Positions 27,194 to 37,091 of a stretch of DNA of 64,000 nt are shown one piece after another. This DNA comes from Flavobacterium sp. 270 (GTDB lineage: Bacteria > Bacteroidota > Bacteroidia > Flavobacteriales > Flavobacteriaceae). The notes beneath the pieces were generated by a model that was not told the DNA's origin, did not search any database, and worked only from the letters and a program-made list of their open reading frames with translations. The position numbers and the translations under genes were made by a program. Numbering within the stretch: the first letter of the stretch is position 1; the number at the start of each line of letters is the position of its first letter. The stretch spans positions 236,521 through 300,520 of the forward strand of contig NZ_SODM01000004.1 in NCBI RefSeq assembly GCF_004368785.1, given 5' to 3'.

Positions 27194-30100
27194 TTATTTT
27201 TCTTTCACAATCGTAACCGGCCCCAACAATCCCGCCTTCAACAACGGATTTCCTTCCAAACGATATGGCGCAGTTGTCCAAGTTAATCTTTCTTCTTTTG
27301 GCAATTTTTCATCACCCATTAATCGGTTTGCCCAGGTGTTGGTTATTTTTATTATAATCGTGTTTTTTCCTTTTTGTAATGCATTCGAAATATCTGTTTT
27401 ATAAGGAAATGTCCAAAGCGTTCCGCAGTCTTTTCCGTTGATTGAAATTTCGGCGATATTGGCGATTTCTCCTAAATCCAACCAGATTTTATTCGAATCT
27501 TTTCCTTTCCAGACAAATTCTTTTTTATAAATAACGGTTCCCGAATAATATTTAATTTGATCATTTTCTGAAGTACTCCAGTCAAAAAGTTTGTTTGTCT
27601 TTACAACTTCTTTCGGACCTTTAAATTCCGAATCAAATTGTAATTCCCAATTTTCATCTAAAACCTGAACTTTTTCAAATTCAGCAACTTTAGCTTTCGC
27701 TAAAACTTCTTTGGTTTTTTCTTTAAAAATCACAAAACCAGATTCATTTTCATTTAATGATAAAGAAACAATTGTACGCCCGTTTTCGATTTTCCAATTT
27801 TCTAAAATAGTCGTTTTATCGGTTACAGGATTATACCATTGCGGTAACTTTCCAGAAATTCTAAACGAAGTTTCGAAAGTTCTTTTTTGTTCTTTTTGAT
27901 TTGAAATAAAATAAACATCCTCAGACTCAGATTTTCTGTGTGTCCACGCAATCGTTTCTGAATCGGCTCTGTTTAAATTCGGAAAATAAACGTCTTGTGC
28001 AATTCCGATTGAGGCAAAATTATTTTCTAAATAAGGAAGTTTTATAACGGTTCCTTTTCCGATTTTCCATGAAGATAAATTGGCGTTATTCCAGATTTCA
28101 TCAATTACAATTTGCCATTTCTTTTGATCGGATTCTGATTGAATTCCGGGTTGTAGATTTGGTTTTTCATCAATGAAAACTGTTCCTCCAGCTTTTATCA
28201 ATTCCAATATTTTTTCGGCGGAAGCCAGAGAAATCATTTTATTCGGTGCCATTTTATGACTTCCCGGAAACAATAAAGCGCCGTATGAAATTCCACTACC
28301 AAAAGTTATTTTTCCGTTCTCGATCTTTGCATTTCTGGTTAAGACATCAGCATTGAAAGAATCATATTGATAGCCGTTCATCGCATTTGTCCATTGCGAT
28401 AAATCGGTTGAATTTTTAGAGGAAGTCACTTCTTTCGGCGCTCTTAAACTCGGTTGACCTTCATTTTCTAATCTGATTTTTTCGCTTTCTATTCTTTCTT
28501 TTCCAAAAATATTCGGAATAAAAGGCACTAAACGATCTGGAAGCATCGCACGAGACGGCAGATCTTCACCAATAAAAACAGCTAAATCAATAATAGGTTT
28601 TCCTTTTTGCAATTGAAACTGCACTCTCTGGCAATAATCAACCCATGCTTTTCCGGGTTTCCACCAGGTTTGGTCTCTTTGAAAATAACTTCCAACGCCG
28701 TCTAAAGTCATTCCCGGTTTTCTGTCTGTCCACGGATTATGAACAAAAACGTGGTAGAAAAATCGGTTAATTCCTAAGGCATAATTTCTATCGGCCAGCG
28801 TTTTAAGATTTCCCGGATGTTCGTCCCAATCCATCTTTAACTCGGTAAAAGCTTCCGCCTGAATAATATCTTTTCCGTAAATATGTCCGCCCGAAATCGC
28901 ATCCAGCATATCATTTGGTTTGTCGTGCGTTGGGCTTTTCAGCCAAAATTCACCACTCGGGTAATCGACATATTTAAAATGCAAAAGTCCGTCGCTCATC
29001 ATGGTTGGTGCCACATTTTCTGAACTGAATTTTACATTTGATTCTTTGGCAATATCTTTTAATGTCCCAAAGAAATTCTCCGCAACTAACTCAGAAATTG
29101 TTTTTCGAACATCGTATAATATTTTTTCTGAAGTCTGAATATCTTTCAACGGAATTCCAGCCATAACCGGAAGAAAATCCACAATATCGTAACCTCTTCG
29201 CTTTTTAAATTCATCTCGAAAAACAGGTGACCAGTTTTGACTTCCGCATTCCCAGCTGTCCATGTGGAGGATTTTAACGACTTTTGAAGCAAGTTCTGGC
29301 CCGGCAGTTCTCAGCATTTCTCCAAACCAATGATCCAGTTGAAAACGAATGGCTTGGGTATTAAATTTGTCTACTTCTAAACCTCTTCCCGCGCCTGCCG
29401 TAGCATTTTCGTGACCTGTCGAAGTATATCCAAAACGAATAATTCTCCAATTTCCTTTTGAAGATGATTTCCAATTTAAAACCCCATTTGCATCAACAAA
29501 CTTCGAAATATTAATCATTTTTAAAGGATCGATGCAATCTGATTTTGCAATTTGCTGTTCGGTTGTCTGCGGACTTAATCTCCAGATTGCTCCCGATTTT
29601 CCCTGATAATTATCGATTAAAGCTTCGTTTGACAAAATGATTTTGGCCACTTTTAAACCCTGATTCCATTTGGCAGGATCTAAATCTTCTGCGCCGGGTT
29701 CTGTTCCAGCCGGATCATAAACAAATCTGAAATATTTTGCTTTTGTCGGAACTAAACTGTGGGTATAAAACGCGTCTGTATCCTGCCACCCTTGTCGTGG
29801 CGTCGTTAATCTTGCCAGGCTTTTGAAGTTTTTTCCATCGTCACTCACCTCAACGATTAAACGATGTGCCTGATAATTATTCCCTTTGGTTTCAATCTGA
29901 ATGGATTTACATACAAACGGCTGATCAAATTCATACTGAACCCAGCCTTTTTCTTTTAATCTAAATTGATCTTCTTTGGCAGAATTAGTCAAAAATGAAG
30001 CATCAAAATCGGCTAAAGTTGATGTAACTTTTGGCTGTTTTTGATAAGACGTAACAATCGCTTCGTTCTGCGGAATCGCAAAAATGGCAATATCTTTATA

Positions 30101-30592
30101 ATAGTCTTTGTAATGATTTGGAACTGGTAATGGAATATTTTTGAAGTTATTTCCGTTTACTGCAAGATCTGACCAAACCACTTTTTGCATCGAAATTTCT
30201 GGCGTAATCCAAGGTCCGCCTGCAACAGCAAAACCGTCTGCGGGATGAAACGCTATTTTTACGCCCAATCGGTCTGCTTCTGTCAATGCCCAATGCACCA
30301 AATTCCAGAATTCCTTGCTCAACTGCAAAACCGGCGGATTCATCAATGGCGGATTTGCCGGCCCTTTTATGGTCATTAAATAGGCACCTCCAATTCCGGC
30401 TTGTTTCATAGCTTCTAAATCGGCTGTGATGCCTTCTTTAGAATAAGCGCTTTGCATCCAATACCAATATAACCAAGGTTTTGAGGATTCTATAGTGGGC
30501 TGAAAAAATGCATTTTCTTTTTTATAGGTTTCCTGTGCGGAGACGAATCCCGCAAGGAGTAAGATAAAAAAGAGGTATTTTTTGTTGAGCAT
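27194..30592 (-). CDS. GH106-family alpha-L-rhamnosidase
   Basis: 1132 residues with signal peptide (FFILLLAGFVSAQ). The GH106 start is clear: SKPWLYWYWMQSAYSKEGIT, then DLEAMKQAGIGGAYLMTIKG, LGVKIAFHPADGFAVAGGPW. Other landmarks are LHMDSWECGSQNWSPVFRDE (containing a candidate catalytic Glu), FKYVDYPSGEFWLKSPTHD, and IYGKDIIQAEAFTELKMDWDE. The last ~100 residues are a galactose-binding-like beta-sandwich (KKEFVWKGKDSNKIWLDLGE). Family members cleave alpha-L-rhamnose, including RG-II rhamnose. It is the fifth gene of operon 2, starting 117 nt after GH2 with a TGTCATTGCGAGG palindrome in the gap. Confidence 0.94.
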   Translation of the reverse strand: MLNKKYLFFILLLAGFVSAQETYKKENAFFQPTIESSKPWLYWYWMQSAYSKEGITADLEAMKQAGIGGAYLMTIKGPANPPLMNPPVLQLSKEFWNLVHWALTEADRLGVKIAFHPADGFAVAGGPWITPEISMQKVVWSDLAVNGNNFKNIPLPVPNHYKDYYKDIAIFAIPQNEAIVTSYQKQPKVTSTLADFDASFLTNSAKEDQFRLKEKGWVQYEFDQPFVCKSIQIETKGNNYQAHRLIVEVSDDGKNFKSLARLTTPRQGWQDTDAFYTHSLVPTKAKYFRFVYDPAGTEPGAEDLDPAKWNQGLKVAKIILSNEALIDNYQGKSGAIWRLSPQTTEQQIAKSDCIDPLKMINISKFVDANGVLNWKSSSKGNWRIIRFGYTSTGHENATAGAGRGLEVDKFNTQAIRFQLDHWFGEMLRTAGPELASKVVKILHMDSWECGSQNWSPVFRDEFKKRRGYDIVDFLPVMAGIPLKDIQTSEKILYDVRKTISELVAENFFGTLKDIAKESNVKFSSENVAPTMMSDGLLHFKYVDYPSGEFWLKSPTHDKPNDMLDAISGGHIYGKDIIQAEAFTELKMDWDEHPGNLKTLADRNYALGINRFFYHVFVHNPWTDRKPGMTLDGVGSYFQRDQTWWKPGKAWVDYCQRVQFQLQKGKPIIDLAVFIGEDLPSRAMLPDRLVPFIPNIFGKERIESEKIRLENEGQPSLRAPKEVTSSKNSTDLSQWTNAMNGYQYDSFNADVLTRNAKIENGKITFGSGISYGALLFPGSHKMAPNKMISLASAEKILELIKAGGTVFIDEKPNLQPGIQSESDQKKWQIVIDEIWNNANLSSWKIGKGTVIKLPYLENNFASIGIAQDVYFPNLNRADSETIAWTHRKSESEDVYFISNQKEQKRTFETSFRISGKLPQWYNPVTDKTTILENWKIENGRTIVSLSLNENESGFVIFKEKTKEVLAKAKVAEFEKVQVLDENWELQFDSEFKGPKEVVKTNKLFDWSTSENDQIKYYSGTVIYKKEFVWKGKDSNKIWLDLGEIANIAEISINGKDCGTLWTFPYKTDISNALQKGKNTIIIKITNTWANRLMGDEKLPKEERLTWTTAPYRLEGNPLLKAGLLGPVTIVKEK

Positions 30593-30632
30593 TTATAATT
30601 ATTTTTTTTATTCTAATTTTTCACCGCAATCT

Positions 30633-30705
30633 TGTCATTGCGAGGAACGAAGCAATCTCATAACGAGAGCAACTTAGTGTGATTGCTTCGTTCCTCGCAA
30701 TGACA
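30633..30705. repeat. TGTCATTGCGAGGAACGAAG palindromic element
   Basis: Arms 30633-30660 and 30677-30705 are near-perfect complements reading TGTCATTGCGAGGAACGAAG inward, then CAATC. It directly follows the GH2 stop codon (30709 on the minus strand). A second copy of the same lineage is at 36990-37076. Confidence 0.9.
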
Positions 30706-30708
30706 TCA

Positions 30709-33700
30709 TTAATACTTAAACTTCTTCAAACTTTCCTCCAAACCATTTTTAGCAGAAGTAAAAGGAACCAAGTAAAAACTATACTGATAATCTTTTGCCG
30801 GAATCTGATATTGTTCTAACGGCTGAGCTACAATCGTCCAACTGTCGTTTCCTCCAACTCCCATTTGGATTAAATCAATATTTACTGTTAAAAATCCCGG
30901 ATCTTTTAAATCAAATGTATGTTTGGCGCTTAAATTTTCCTGCGTATAAGGCCATGCACTCATGCTTAAAGGCTGATTATCATTAACAACCAATAAACCT
31001 TTGTTTTTCTGCGGAGTCGTAAATGACATCCATCTTACTTCTGTTCGGTTGGCGTTTTCCTGAGGTTTTACATAATGTTCTAAAAAATCATTTATTGGCA
31101 GAGAATATCTTCCAACAGTTAAACCTGAATTACGGTCGATATAGTTTTCTAATTCACCTTTTCCATACCATGAAATCTGATCGAATTTTCTTTGAACTCC
31201 CATTTGCATTCCGACTTTTGGAATGTTTGGTAGTTTGTTCGTTACTTTTAAATTGTAATCTACTTTTATAATTCCATCTGGATTAATATTGTAGACAACA
31301 TTTACACTTGCACTGTCTTTAATCACTTCATAATTACTTGTGATTTTTATTTGAGAATTGCTTTTATCAATAGCGATATTGGTCAGTTTTGGTTTTGATA
31401 CATACCATGGTTTCAAAAGTTTATTTGACTTCCAGCCACGTTTATCATTGTCTGTCAGTGGTCTCACAAAATTTGGAAGCAATGGCGCAAAAACTTGTTC
31501 TTCTCCATTAAAAACATACGAACTCAAAGCTCCGTTTGTTTTATTAATTGTGATTTCGAATGTTTTTCCTTTTACTTTAAAATCAGAATTAGAATCACTT
31601 ACCTCAGCTTTATTTCCTTTTTCTTCGAATGAATTAATTTCTTTCTTTTGAAGTAAAAACTGATCTTCTGCAACGGCATACCCTTTTGGTGCCCAATCTT
31701 CATTTTGCGGAAGCTGAAATTCTATGTTTAAGAAATATTCTGCTTCTTTTTTCATTTTTGGCAAATAAGACTTTACATCTAAAGTTACCGATTTTCCTGC
31801 TTCTGCTTTTAATGGCTGAAGGATTTGCGTTTTGATAATTTTTCCGTTTTCTAAAATCTTTAAAACCGGAATATAATAGTCTAAAGATCTAACCGACTGA
31901 CGATTTTCTATTTCAATTTTAAAATCATCTTTCATTGTTGAACTCACAGGCTGGAAAACCCATTTACACTCGTAAATCGAACCTTTTGGTTTTCCGTTTG
32001 AATCGACAACTCCTTTGGTATTGAAATTTCCGTCATGGTATTTTTCGCCAAAATCTCCGCCCTGAGCGAAAAATTCCTGTCCGGTTGCCGGATCTTTTTT
32101 CAATAATCCCTGATCTTTAAATTCCCAGATGCAACCTCCAATAACTCTTGGAAGCGTACGGAATTCATGCCACAATTCTTTTAAATTTCCAACTGAATTT
32201 CCCATCGCATGAGAATACTCCACAAAAATAATTGGTCGTGTATCTTTCTTTTGATCGACTAAAAATTTAGGTGTAAAAACGCCTGGATAAAAACGGCTTA
32301 CCATATCTACATAAGGTTCGTCCTGCGGATTTTCGAATCGATAAGCATGATCGATTGTTTTTGGATATCTGGGATCAAGCGGATCAATATAACCGTCTAA
32401 TTTTGGATTTCCCTGTGCTGGTTCGTAATGCACTGGGCGCGTTAAATCAAAATCATGAACCCAACCTGCCATCGCAGAATGGTTTGGACCTTTTCCTCCT
32501 TCATTTCCTAAACTCCACATTACAACAGACGGGTGGTTTTTATCGCGTTCTACCATTCTGGTCATGCGCTCCATATAAGCATTTGTCCATTTTGGGTCGT
32601 TGCTTAATTTTCCGCCAATTCCATGTGTTTCCTGATTGGCTTCGTCCATAACCATGATTCCGTATTTATCGCATAAATCATAAAAATAAGGATCGGCAGG
32701 ATAATGGCTGGTTCTGATAAAATTGAAATTGTACTTTTTTATCGTAATAATATCTTCTAAAATATCTTGTTTGGTAACAGCTTTTCCGCGAACGGGATGA
32801 TGATCGTGACGATTGATTCCGTACACATAAGTCTCTTTTCCGTTGATGAGCATTTTGCCGTTTTCTTTTGAAAATTCTATTGAACGGAAACCTACTTTAC
32901 AGCTTTTTACTTCTGTAATTTGGTTGTTTGCATCTTTTAAAACCATAATCAAAGTGTACAGATTTGGTTCTTCCGTGCTCCATTTTTTTGGATTTTCGAT
33001 CGTTTCCTGAAACATCCCGAAACGAACATTATCCAGACGCGGATAACTTTCGTTTAAAATAGCATCAACTGATTTTTTTAAAGTTTCTTTAAATAATGGT
33101 TTATTATTGGCATCGTACAACTGAACTTCAAAGTTCTGATTTTTAATAGTATCGCCTGTAAGATTCTCTAATTTTGGTCTAAGTTTAAAAACCGCATCTT
33201 TATATTGTTTGTCTAATTTGGTCTGCACAAAGAAATCCTGAATACGCACTTTTGGCTCAGCCATAATAAAAACATCGCGCTGGATTCCGCTCATGCGCCA
33301 GTGATCCTGATCTTCAAGATAAGAACCATCTCCCCAGCGAATTACCTGAACTGAAACTACATTTTCTCCCGCTTTTAAATACGGTGTAATATTAAATTCT
33401 GAAGGCAGGAAAGTATCTTCTCCATAGCCTAAAAATTCACCATTCAGCCAAACCTGAAAAACAGAACTTACGGAACCGAAATGAAGTGTAATATTTAAAT
33501 TTTTCCAATCTTCCGGAACGGTAAAACTGCGTTGATATGATCCAACTGCATTGGTTGTTTTAGGAATAAAAGGCGGATTTACAGGACGAAACGGATAAAC
33601 CGCGCTTTTGTAAGCCGGAATATCATAGCCTTTTAATTCTGAATTCGACGGAACTTCAATTTTGTCCCAGCCTGAAACTTTTGTTTTATAAAAATCCTTT

Positions 33701-33987
33701 GAAGCTTCTTCTAAATTTACGGCATATTTATAATCCCAATCGCCGTTTAAAAGTTTAAATCGGCTTTTGGTTCTGTCACCTTTAAGCGCATCTTCAATAT
33801 TGGTATAAGAATATCCTGTAGCGCGAGAAGCATCTCTGTTAATACTTGTTACGGTTGGGTCTTCCCACGGCGCGTAAACATATTTTTTAGGTTTTTCTGG
33901 AATTCCTGCTTTTTCTCCTGTAACGGTTTGTGCCTGGAGAGCTCCAAAACTAAAAAAGGATAATAATAGTATTTTAAAATTGTTCAT
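30709..33987 (-). CDS. GH2-family beta-galactosidase-type glycosidase (LacZ-like)
   Basis: 1092 residues with signal peptide (LLLSFFSFGALQAQ). It has the full LacZ-type five-domain layout: sugar-binding jelly roll (EVPSNSELKGYDIPAYKSAV), YGINRHDHHPVRGKAVTKQD opening the barrel, acid/base in VVMWSLGNEGGKGPN, nucleophile in IIFVEYSHAMGNSVGN, and a C-terminal Bgal small-chain domain ending near 1090. Activity is probably beta-galactosidase on galactan or beta-galactosyl/galacturonosyl units of RG-II side chains; GH2 specificity varies. Its ATG overlaps the stop of the upstream lipoprotein by one base (TAATG), so the two are translationally coupled. Confidence 0.93.
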   Translation of the reverse strand: MNNFKILLLSFFSFGALQAQTVTGEKAGIPEKPKKYVYAPWEDPTVTSINRDASRATGYSYTNIEDALKGDRTKSRFKLLNGDWDYKYAVNLEEASKDFYKTKVSGWDKIEVPSNSELKGYDIPAYKSAVYPFRPVNPPFIPKTTNAVGSYQRSFTVPEDWKNLNITLHFGSVSSVFQVWLNGEFLGYGEDTFLPSEFNITPYLKAGENVVSVQVIRWGDGSYLEDQDHWRMSGIQRDVFIMAEPKVRIQDFFVQTKLDKQYKDAVFKLRPKLENLTGDTIKNQNFEVQLYDANNKPLFKETLKKSVDAILNESYPRLDNVRFGMFQETIENPKKWSTEEPNLYTLIMVLKDANNQITEVKSCKVGFRSIEFSKENGKMLINGKETYVYGINRHDHHPVRGKAVTKQDILEDIITIKKYNFNFIRTSHYPADPYFYDLCDKYGIMVMDEANQETHGIGGKLSNDPKWTNAYMERMTRMVERDKNHPSVVMWSLGNEGGKGPNHSAMAGWVHDFDLTRPVHYEPAQGNPKLDGYIDPLDPRYPKTIDHAYRFENPQDEPYVDMVSRFYPGVFTPKFLVDQKKDTRPIIFVEYSHAMGNSVGNLKELWHEFRTLPRVIGGCIWEFKDQGLLKKDPATGQEFFAQGGDFGEKYHDGNFNTKGVVDSNGKPKGSIYECKWVFQPVSSTMKDDFKIEIENRQSVRSLDYYIPVLKILENGKIIKTQILQPLKAEAGKSVTLDVKSYLPKMKKEAEYFLNIEFQLPQNEDWAPKGYAVAEDQFLLQKKEINSFEEKGNKAEVSDSNSDFKVKGKTFEITINKTNGALSSYVFNGEEQVFAPLLPNFVRPLTDNDKRGWKSNKLLKPWYVSKPKLTNIAIDKSNSQIKITSNYEVIKDSASVNVVYNINPDGIIKVDYNLKVTNKLPNIPKVGMQMGVQRKFDQISWYGKGELENYIDRNSGLTVGRYSLPINDFLEHYVKPQENANRTEVRWMSFTTPQKNKGLLVVNDNQPLSMSAWPYTQENLSAKHTFDLKDPGFLTVNIDLIQMGVGGNDSWTIVAQPLEQYQIPAKDYQYSFYLVPFTSAKNGLEESLKKFKY

Positions 33988-35111
33988 TATTTCTTTGCTT
34001 TTTTCTCAGGCGGAGCCACAAAATTCAACTTACTTTTTCCTAAATCTTTTGACGTTGCAATTGCAATTCCTCTTTGTTCTGCTTTATTAACAGCACAATA
34101 AAAATGATAGACAACACCATCATGTTTTACGACAAATGATTTATGTGCAAACAAATCATCGTATGGTTCTGATGATTTAACTAAATCGTCACCTTTCCAG
34201 TCGGTCCAGTTTACTAAATCATTGGAAACGGCAAAACGGTTAAAGGCACCTTGATTCCAGCCTGTCCAGAAAGCTCCAAAATAAAACATCACCCAAGTAT
34301 CATTAATACGCTGAATATAAGCATCTCCAGAGATTCCTTTATGGTGATTGATTAAAGGTTTATTACCGTAACGCTCCCAATGTTTCATATCGTTCGATAC
34401 TGCCATAGCAATACGCTCTGCACCTTTAGCAGGATTTAAACTATCGCCACGGGCATTATAATACATGATAAAATTGTGTCCCGTTAATTTATCTTTATCG
34501 CGAATTACACTGTTTTTATACATCGTACTATTATCCCACCATCTTGCGTCTTTGTCTTTTGGTGTCAAAACCGGATTTTCTAATCTTTGAAATTCGTGTG
34601 GTTTTATCGGCGCTTCTTTTGTATACGCCATTCCGATTGACAAAACGCCAGCTTCGTAACCTTTGCTGTCTCCACCAAAATAACTCATCCAGTATTTGTC
34701 TTCGTATTTTTCCCATTCGTAACTTCCGCCCCAAGTCATGTCTTGCAATGAAATATATCCCGCTTTTTGGTTGACATCCCAGTGTTTTTCATTTTCTGAA
34801 AATGACATTACTTTTCCTAAATATTTCCAATCTAGTAAATTATCACTTTCTGCTAACCAGGTTTCGTAACCTCTTCCGTCATAAATTAAATACGTCATGT
34901 ACCATTTTCCGTCTTTTCTGAAAACGCTTGGACAATCCATTTTATAGGAGTTGTCTGTTGGCACCATTACCAATCCGTATTTATAAGGTGTTTTTACTTC
35001 GTTGTAAATTTCCTGCATTACGTTTTCTGTAATTTCACGCTTCTTGTATTTGGTCGCGCAACTTGTTAACAGGACTGCAATTACAGCAATAAATAAATAC
35101 TTAATTTTCAT
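33987..35111 (-). CDS. Lipoprotein with five-bladed beta-propeller glycosidase fold (GH43/GH32-like; unassigned)
   Basis: The start is placed at 35111 because the protein then opens MKIKYLFIAVIAVLLTSCAT, a good lipoprotein signal with lipobox LLTSC; a start at 35165 would put 18 residues of repeat-derived sequence in front. The 374-residue product shows propeller-blade repeats of the form YLAESDNLLDW: MDCPSVFRKDGKWYMTYLIY, GYETWLAESDNLLDWKYLG, IAMAVSNDMKHWERYG, FNRFAVSNDLVNWTDW. DCPSVF and DNSTMYKNS are candidate active-site positions. Five-bladed propellers include GH43, GH32, GH33-like and the RG-II family GH143. I cannot choose among these. Coupled by one-base overlap to GH2 downstream. 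Confidence 0.7.
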   Translation of the reverse strand: MKIKYLFIAVIAVLLTSCATKYKKREITENVMQEIYNEVKTPYKYGLVMVPTDNSYKMDCPSVFRKDGKWYMTYLIYDGRGYETWLAESDNLLDWKYLGKVMSFSENEKHWDVNQKAGYISLQDMTWGGSYEWEKYEDKYWMSYFGGDSKGYEAGVLSIGMAYTKEAPIKPHEFQRLENPVLTPKDKDARWWDNSTMYKNSVIRDKDKLTGHNFIMYYNARGDSLNPAKGAERIAMAVSNDMKHWERYGNKPLINHHKGISGDAYIQRINDTWVMFYFGAFWTGWNQGAFNRFAVSNDLVNWTDWKGDDLVKSSEPYDDLFAHKSFVVKHDGVVYHFYCAVNKAEQRGIAIATSKDLGKSKLNFVAPPEKKAKK

Positions 35112-35131
35112 ATTCTTTGTGTATATTTTGT

Positions 35132-35274
35132 ACGCGGATGACGCGGATTTACTTCGTAAAGACACAGATTATTACGGATTTTTATCTGCTAATCTGCGGA
35201 AAAATTTTTCATTATAATTTAAAAAAATCAGCGTAGATCAGCGTTTTTACGAAGTAAATCCGCGTCATCCGCGT
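35132..35274. repeat. Perfect 29-nt inverted repeat element (143 nt)
   Basis: Arms 35132-35160 and 35246-35274 are exact complements over 29 nt (ACGCGGATGACGCGGATTTA and its partner, plus CTTCGTAAA). The interior has GATTATTACGGATT and ATCTGCTAATCTGCGG, related to the GCAGATTT family. The right arm ends one base before the stop codon of the propeller gene at 35276. Confidence 0.9.
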
Positions 35275-35275
35275 T

Positions 35276-36949
35276 CTATTTTTTCAACTCAGCTAATCTA
35301 GCTTCCATTACATCTTTGTTTAGTTTTACTTTAACCATTCCTGTTGGATGAAATCTTTTTTTGAGATCTATGGCGTTATATACAATAGTGTAAACTTCAT
35401 TCCCTTCCGGGATTAGGCATAGCGGTGTTCTCATAATATCCCACCATTTATCTACTTTGGTTTCTATTGGCAAATAATGTGCTTCATGCCAATTTACGCC
35501 ATCTGCAGATAATGAATATCCGATCATATTGGGTAAATGATGTCCCCATCCGTCCGGGCCTCCATCGAAAATTGCGATATATAATCCATTCGGCAACTGA
35601 CTCACTATTGGATTTTCAACAAAAAGCGGATGTATTGATTTTATCGGCTCCAAACCTTTATTCATTCGCAACCAAGGTCCTTCTAAACTTTTGGATTCGG
35701 CTAATGCTACAAACCAGCCTTTTCCTGATTTCTTTGGATAATCTGCCCAGGAATTAAATGGATATGCTCCACTGTAAAAACCAAAGAATTTATCGCCTAC
35801 CTGATACGGGAAAAAAGAGGCAACACCTTGACGTCCTTCCCAAGGTTGAGAATCTAATCCAGGTTCCATAATGATTCCCATATCTTTATAAGGACCACCA
35901 ATTCCGTTGATGCCTTCTACAGTCGATTCGCAACGCCAAATTCTTCCGAAAGAATGATTTGGTTCTATTTCTTTACTTACCGTGTACGCCAAATAATAGC
36001 CGTACCATTTGTTTGTTTTTTCATTGAAAACCGGCATATACGACCAAATCGCTGAACGACGATCGTTCATCGGATTATCATCTTCGGTTACGGCATAAAC
36101 ACCGCTTGCCTGATAAATGGTTGATTCTCTTTTCCAGTGAATTGCATCTTTACTTGTCCAGTGTCCGATTTTGGTTTTTACGCGATCGTAATAATAATCT
36201 ACGCCTTTTTCTCCCGCTCTCTCGGTTGGAAACATATGATAGGTATCGCCGACTTTTACCACACGTCCGCCTTCAAAACCTCCCTGAATTCCTTCTGTTC
36301 CAGACATTCCTTCATCAATAATGGCCTTGTTTTCTCCGCCGATAATTTCGAAAAGTGGTTTTTCATCTGAAAATCCTTCTACTATAAAAGTTGGGTTCCA
36401 TAATTTTCCGTCTGGGAATTGCGCATTTCTTGTTTCTAGTTTTTCAGAAGCTTTTACAACTCCTAAAAAAGCAAATAATCCTTTTCCAAAATTGATAGTT
36501 TGTATTCCTTTTGGATAAGAAACAGCATAGATATTTACTGGAGGAAGTCCGGTAACAGTTGCGCCATTTTCTAAAATCAATTTGGCTTTTTGAAGTTTAT
36601 CTGCTTGAAGATATTCTGTATTTTTATCCTGAAAAACACCAATTAAAACCGTAACAGCTTCTTTAAATTTTAACTGTAATGGAGCATTATTTCCATTTTT
36701 ATATTTATCTAACGGAAGTTCGATTCCTGTCAATCCTTGTAATTCAGGAGCGACACGAACAATGTTATGTTTGCTTCCCGAAAATACATGAGCGTATTGT
36801 GTAGTTTTGAATGTTTTATAGTTTGATTTTACAATTTCAAATGACGCTGATTTCCATGCTGTTTGAGCGTTTGTTTGTAAGCATAGGAGAAACAGCGCTA
36901 AGAAAGCGGTTTTTAATTTGAAACTGTATTTTGTGTTTTTTGAAAACAT
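35276..36949 (-). CDS. Exported beta-propeller putative glycosidase with N-terminal domain (unassigned)
   Basis: 557 residues with a signal peptide (FLALFLLCLQTNAQ). Residues ~30-170 form a beta-rich domain (HNIVRVAPELQGLTGIELPL, LKFKEAVTVLIGVFQDKN) with no family I recognise. The rest looks like a five-bladed propeller: GGFEGGRVVKVGDTYHMFPT, KIGHWTSKDAIHWKRESTIY, RSAIWSYMPVFNEKTNKWYG, SLEGPWLRMNKGLEPIKSIH, MIGYSLSADGVNWHEAHYLP. DGGPDGWGHHLP is striking and may line an active site. GH43-type fold is likely; the linkage is unknown. Second gene of operon 2, directly after GH78. Confidence 0.65.
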   Translation of the reverse strand: MFSKNTKYSFKLKTAFLALFLLCLQTNAQTAWKSASFEIVKSNYKTFKTTQYAHVFSGSKHNIVRVAPELQGLTGIELPLDKYKNGNNAPLQLKFKEAVTVLIGVFQDKNTEYLQADKLQKAKLILENGATVTGLPPVNIYAVSYPKGIQTINFGKGLFAFLGVVKASEKLETRNAQFPDGKLWNPTFIVEGFSDEKPLFEIIGGENKAIIDEGMSGTEGIQGGFEGGRVVKVGDTYHMFPTERAGEKGVDYYYDRVKTKIGHWTSKDAIHWKRESTIYQASGVYAVTEDDNPMNDRRSAIWSYMPVFNEKTNKWYGYYLAYTVSKEIEPNHSFGRIWRCESTVEGINGIGGPYKDMGIIMEPGLDSQPWEGRQGVASFFPYQVGDKFFGFYSGAYPFNSWADYPKKSGKGWFVALAESKSLEGPWLRMNKGLEPIKSIHPLFVENPIVSQLPNGLYIAIFDGGPDGWGHHLPNMIGYSLSADGVNWHEAHYLPIETKVDKWWDIMRTPLCLIPEGNEVYTIVYNAIDLKKRFHPTGMVKVKLNKDVMEARLAELKK

Positions 36950-36989
36950 TGGTTTTTTATTTTTTTTATTGATTCCAGAATCAGCTTCC

Positions 36990-37076
36990 TGTCATTGCGA
37001 GGAACGAAGCAATCACATTTGCAAAATCAAACTTAATATCATTGTTAGTGAGATTGCTTCGTTCCTCGCAATGACA
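36990..37076. repeat. TGTCATTGCGAGGAACGAAG palindromic element, second copy
   Basis: Arms at 36990-37016 and 37048-37076 match the element at 30633-30705 almost base for base, but the 30-nt loop sequence is unrelated. It fills the gap between GH78 and the propeller gene. Confidence 0.9.
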
Positions 37077-37091
37077 TACTGGATGAATAAT

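Noticed and set aside
35112..35165. Earlier start for the lipoprotein at 33987
   Set aside because: It would bury the lipobox signal behind 18 residues, in part from the adjacent repeat.
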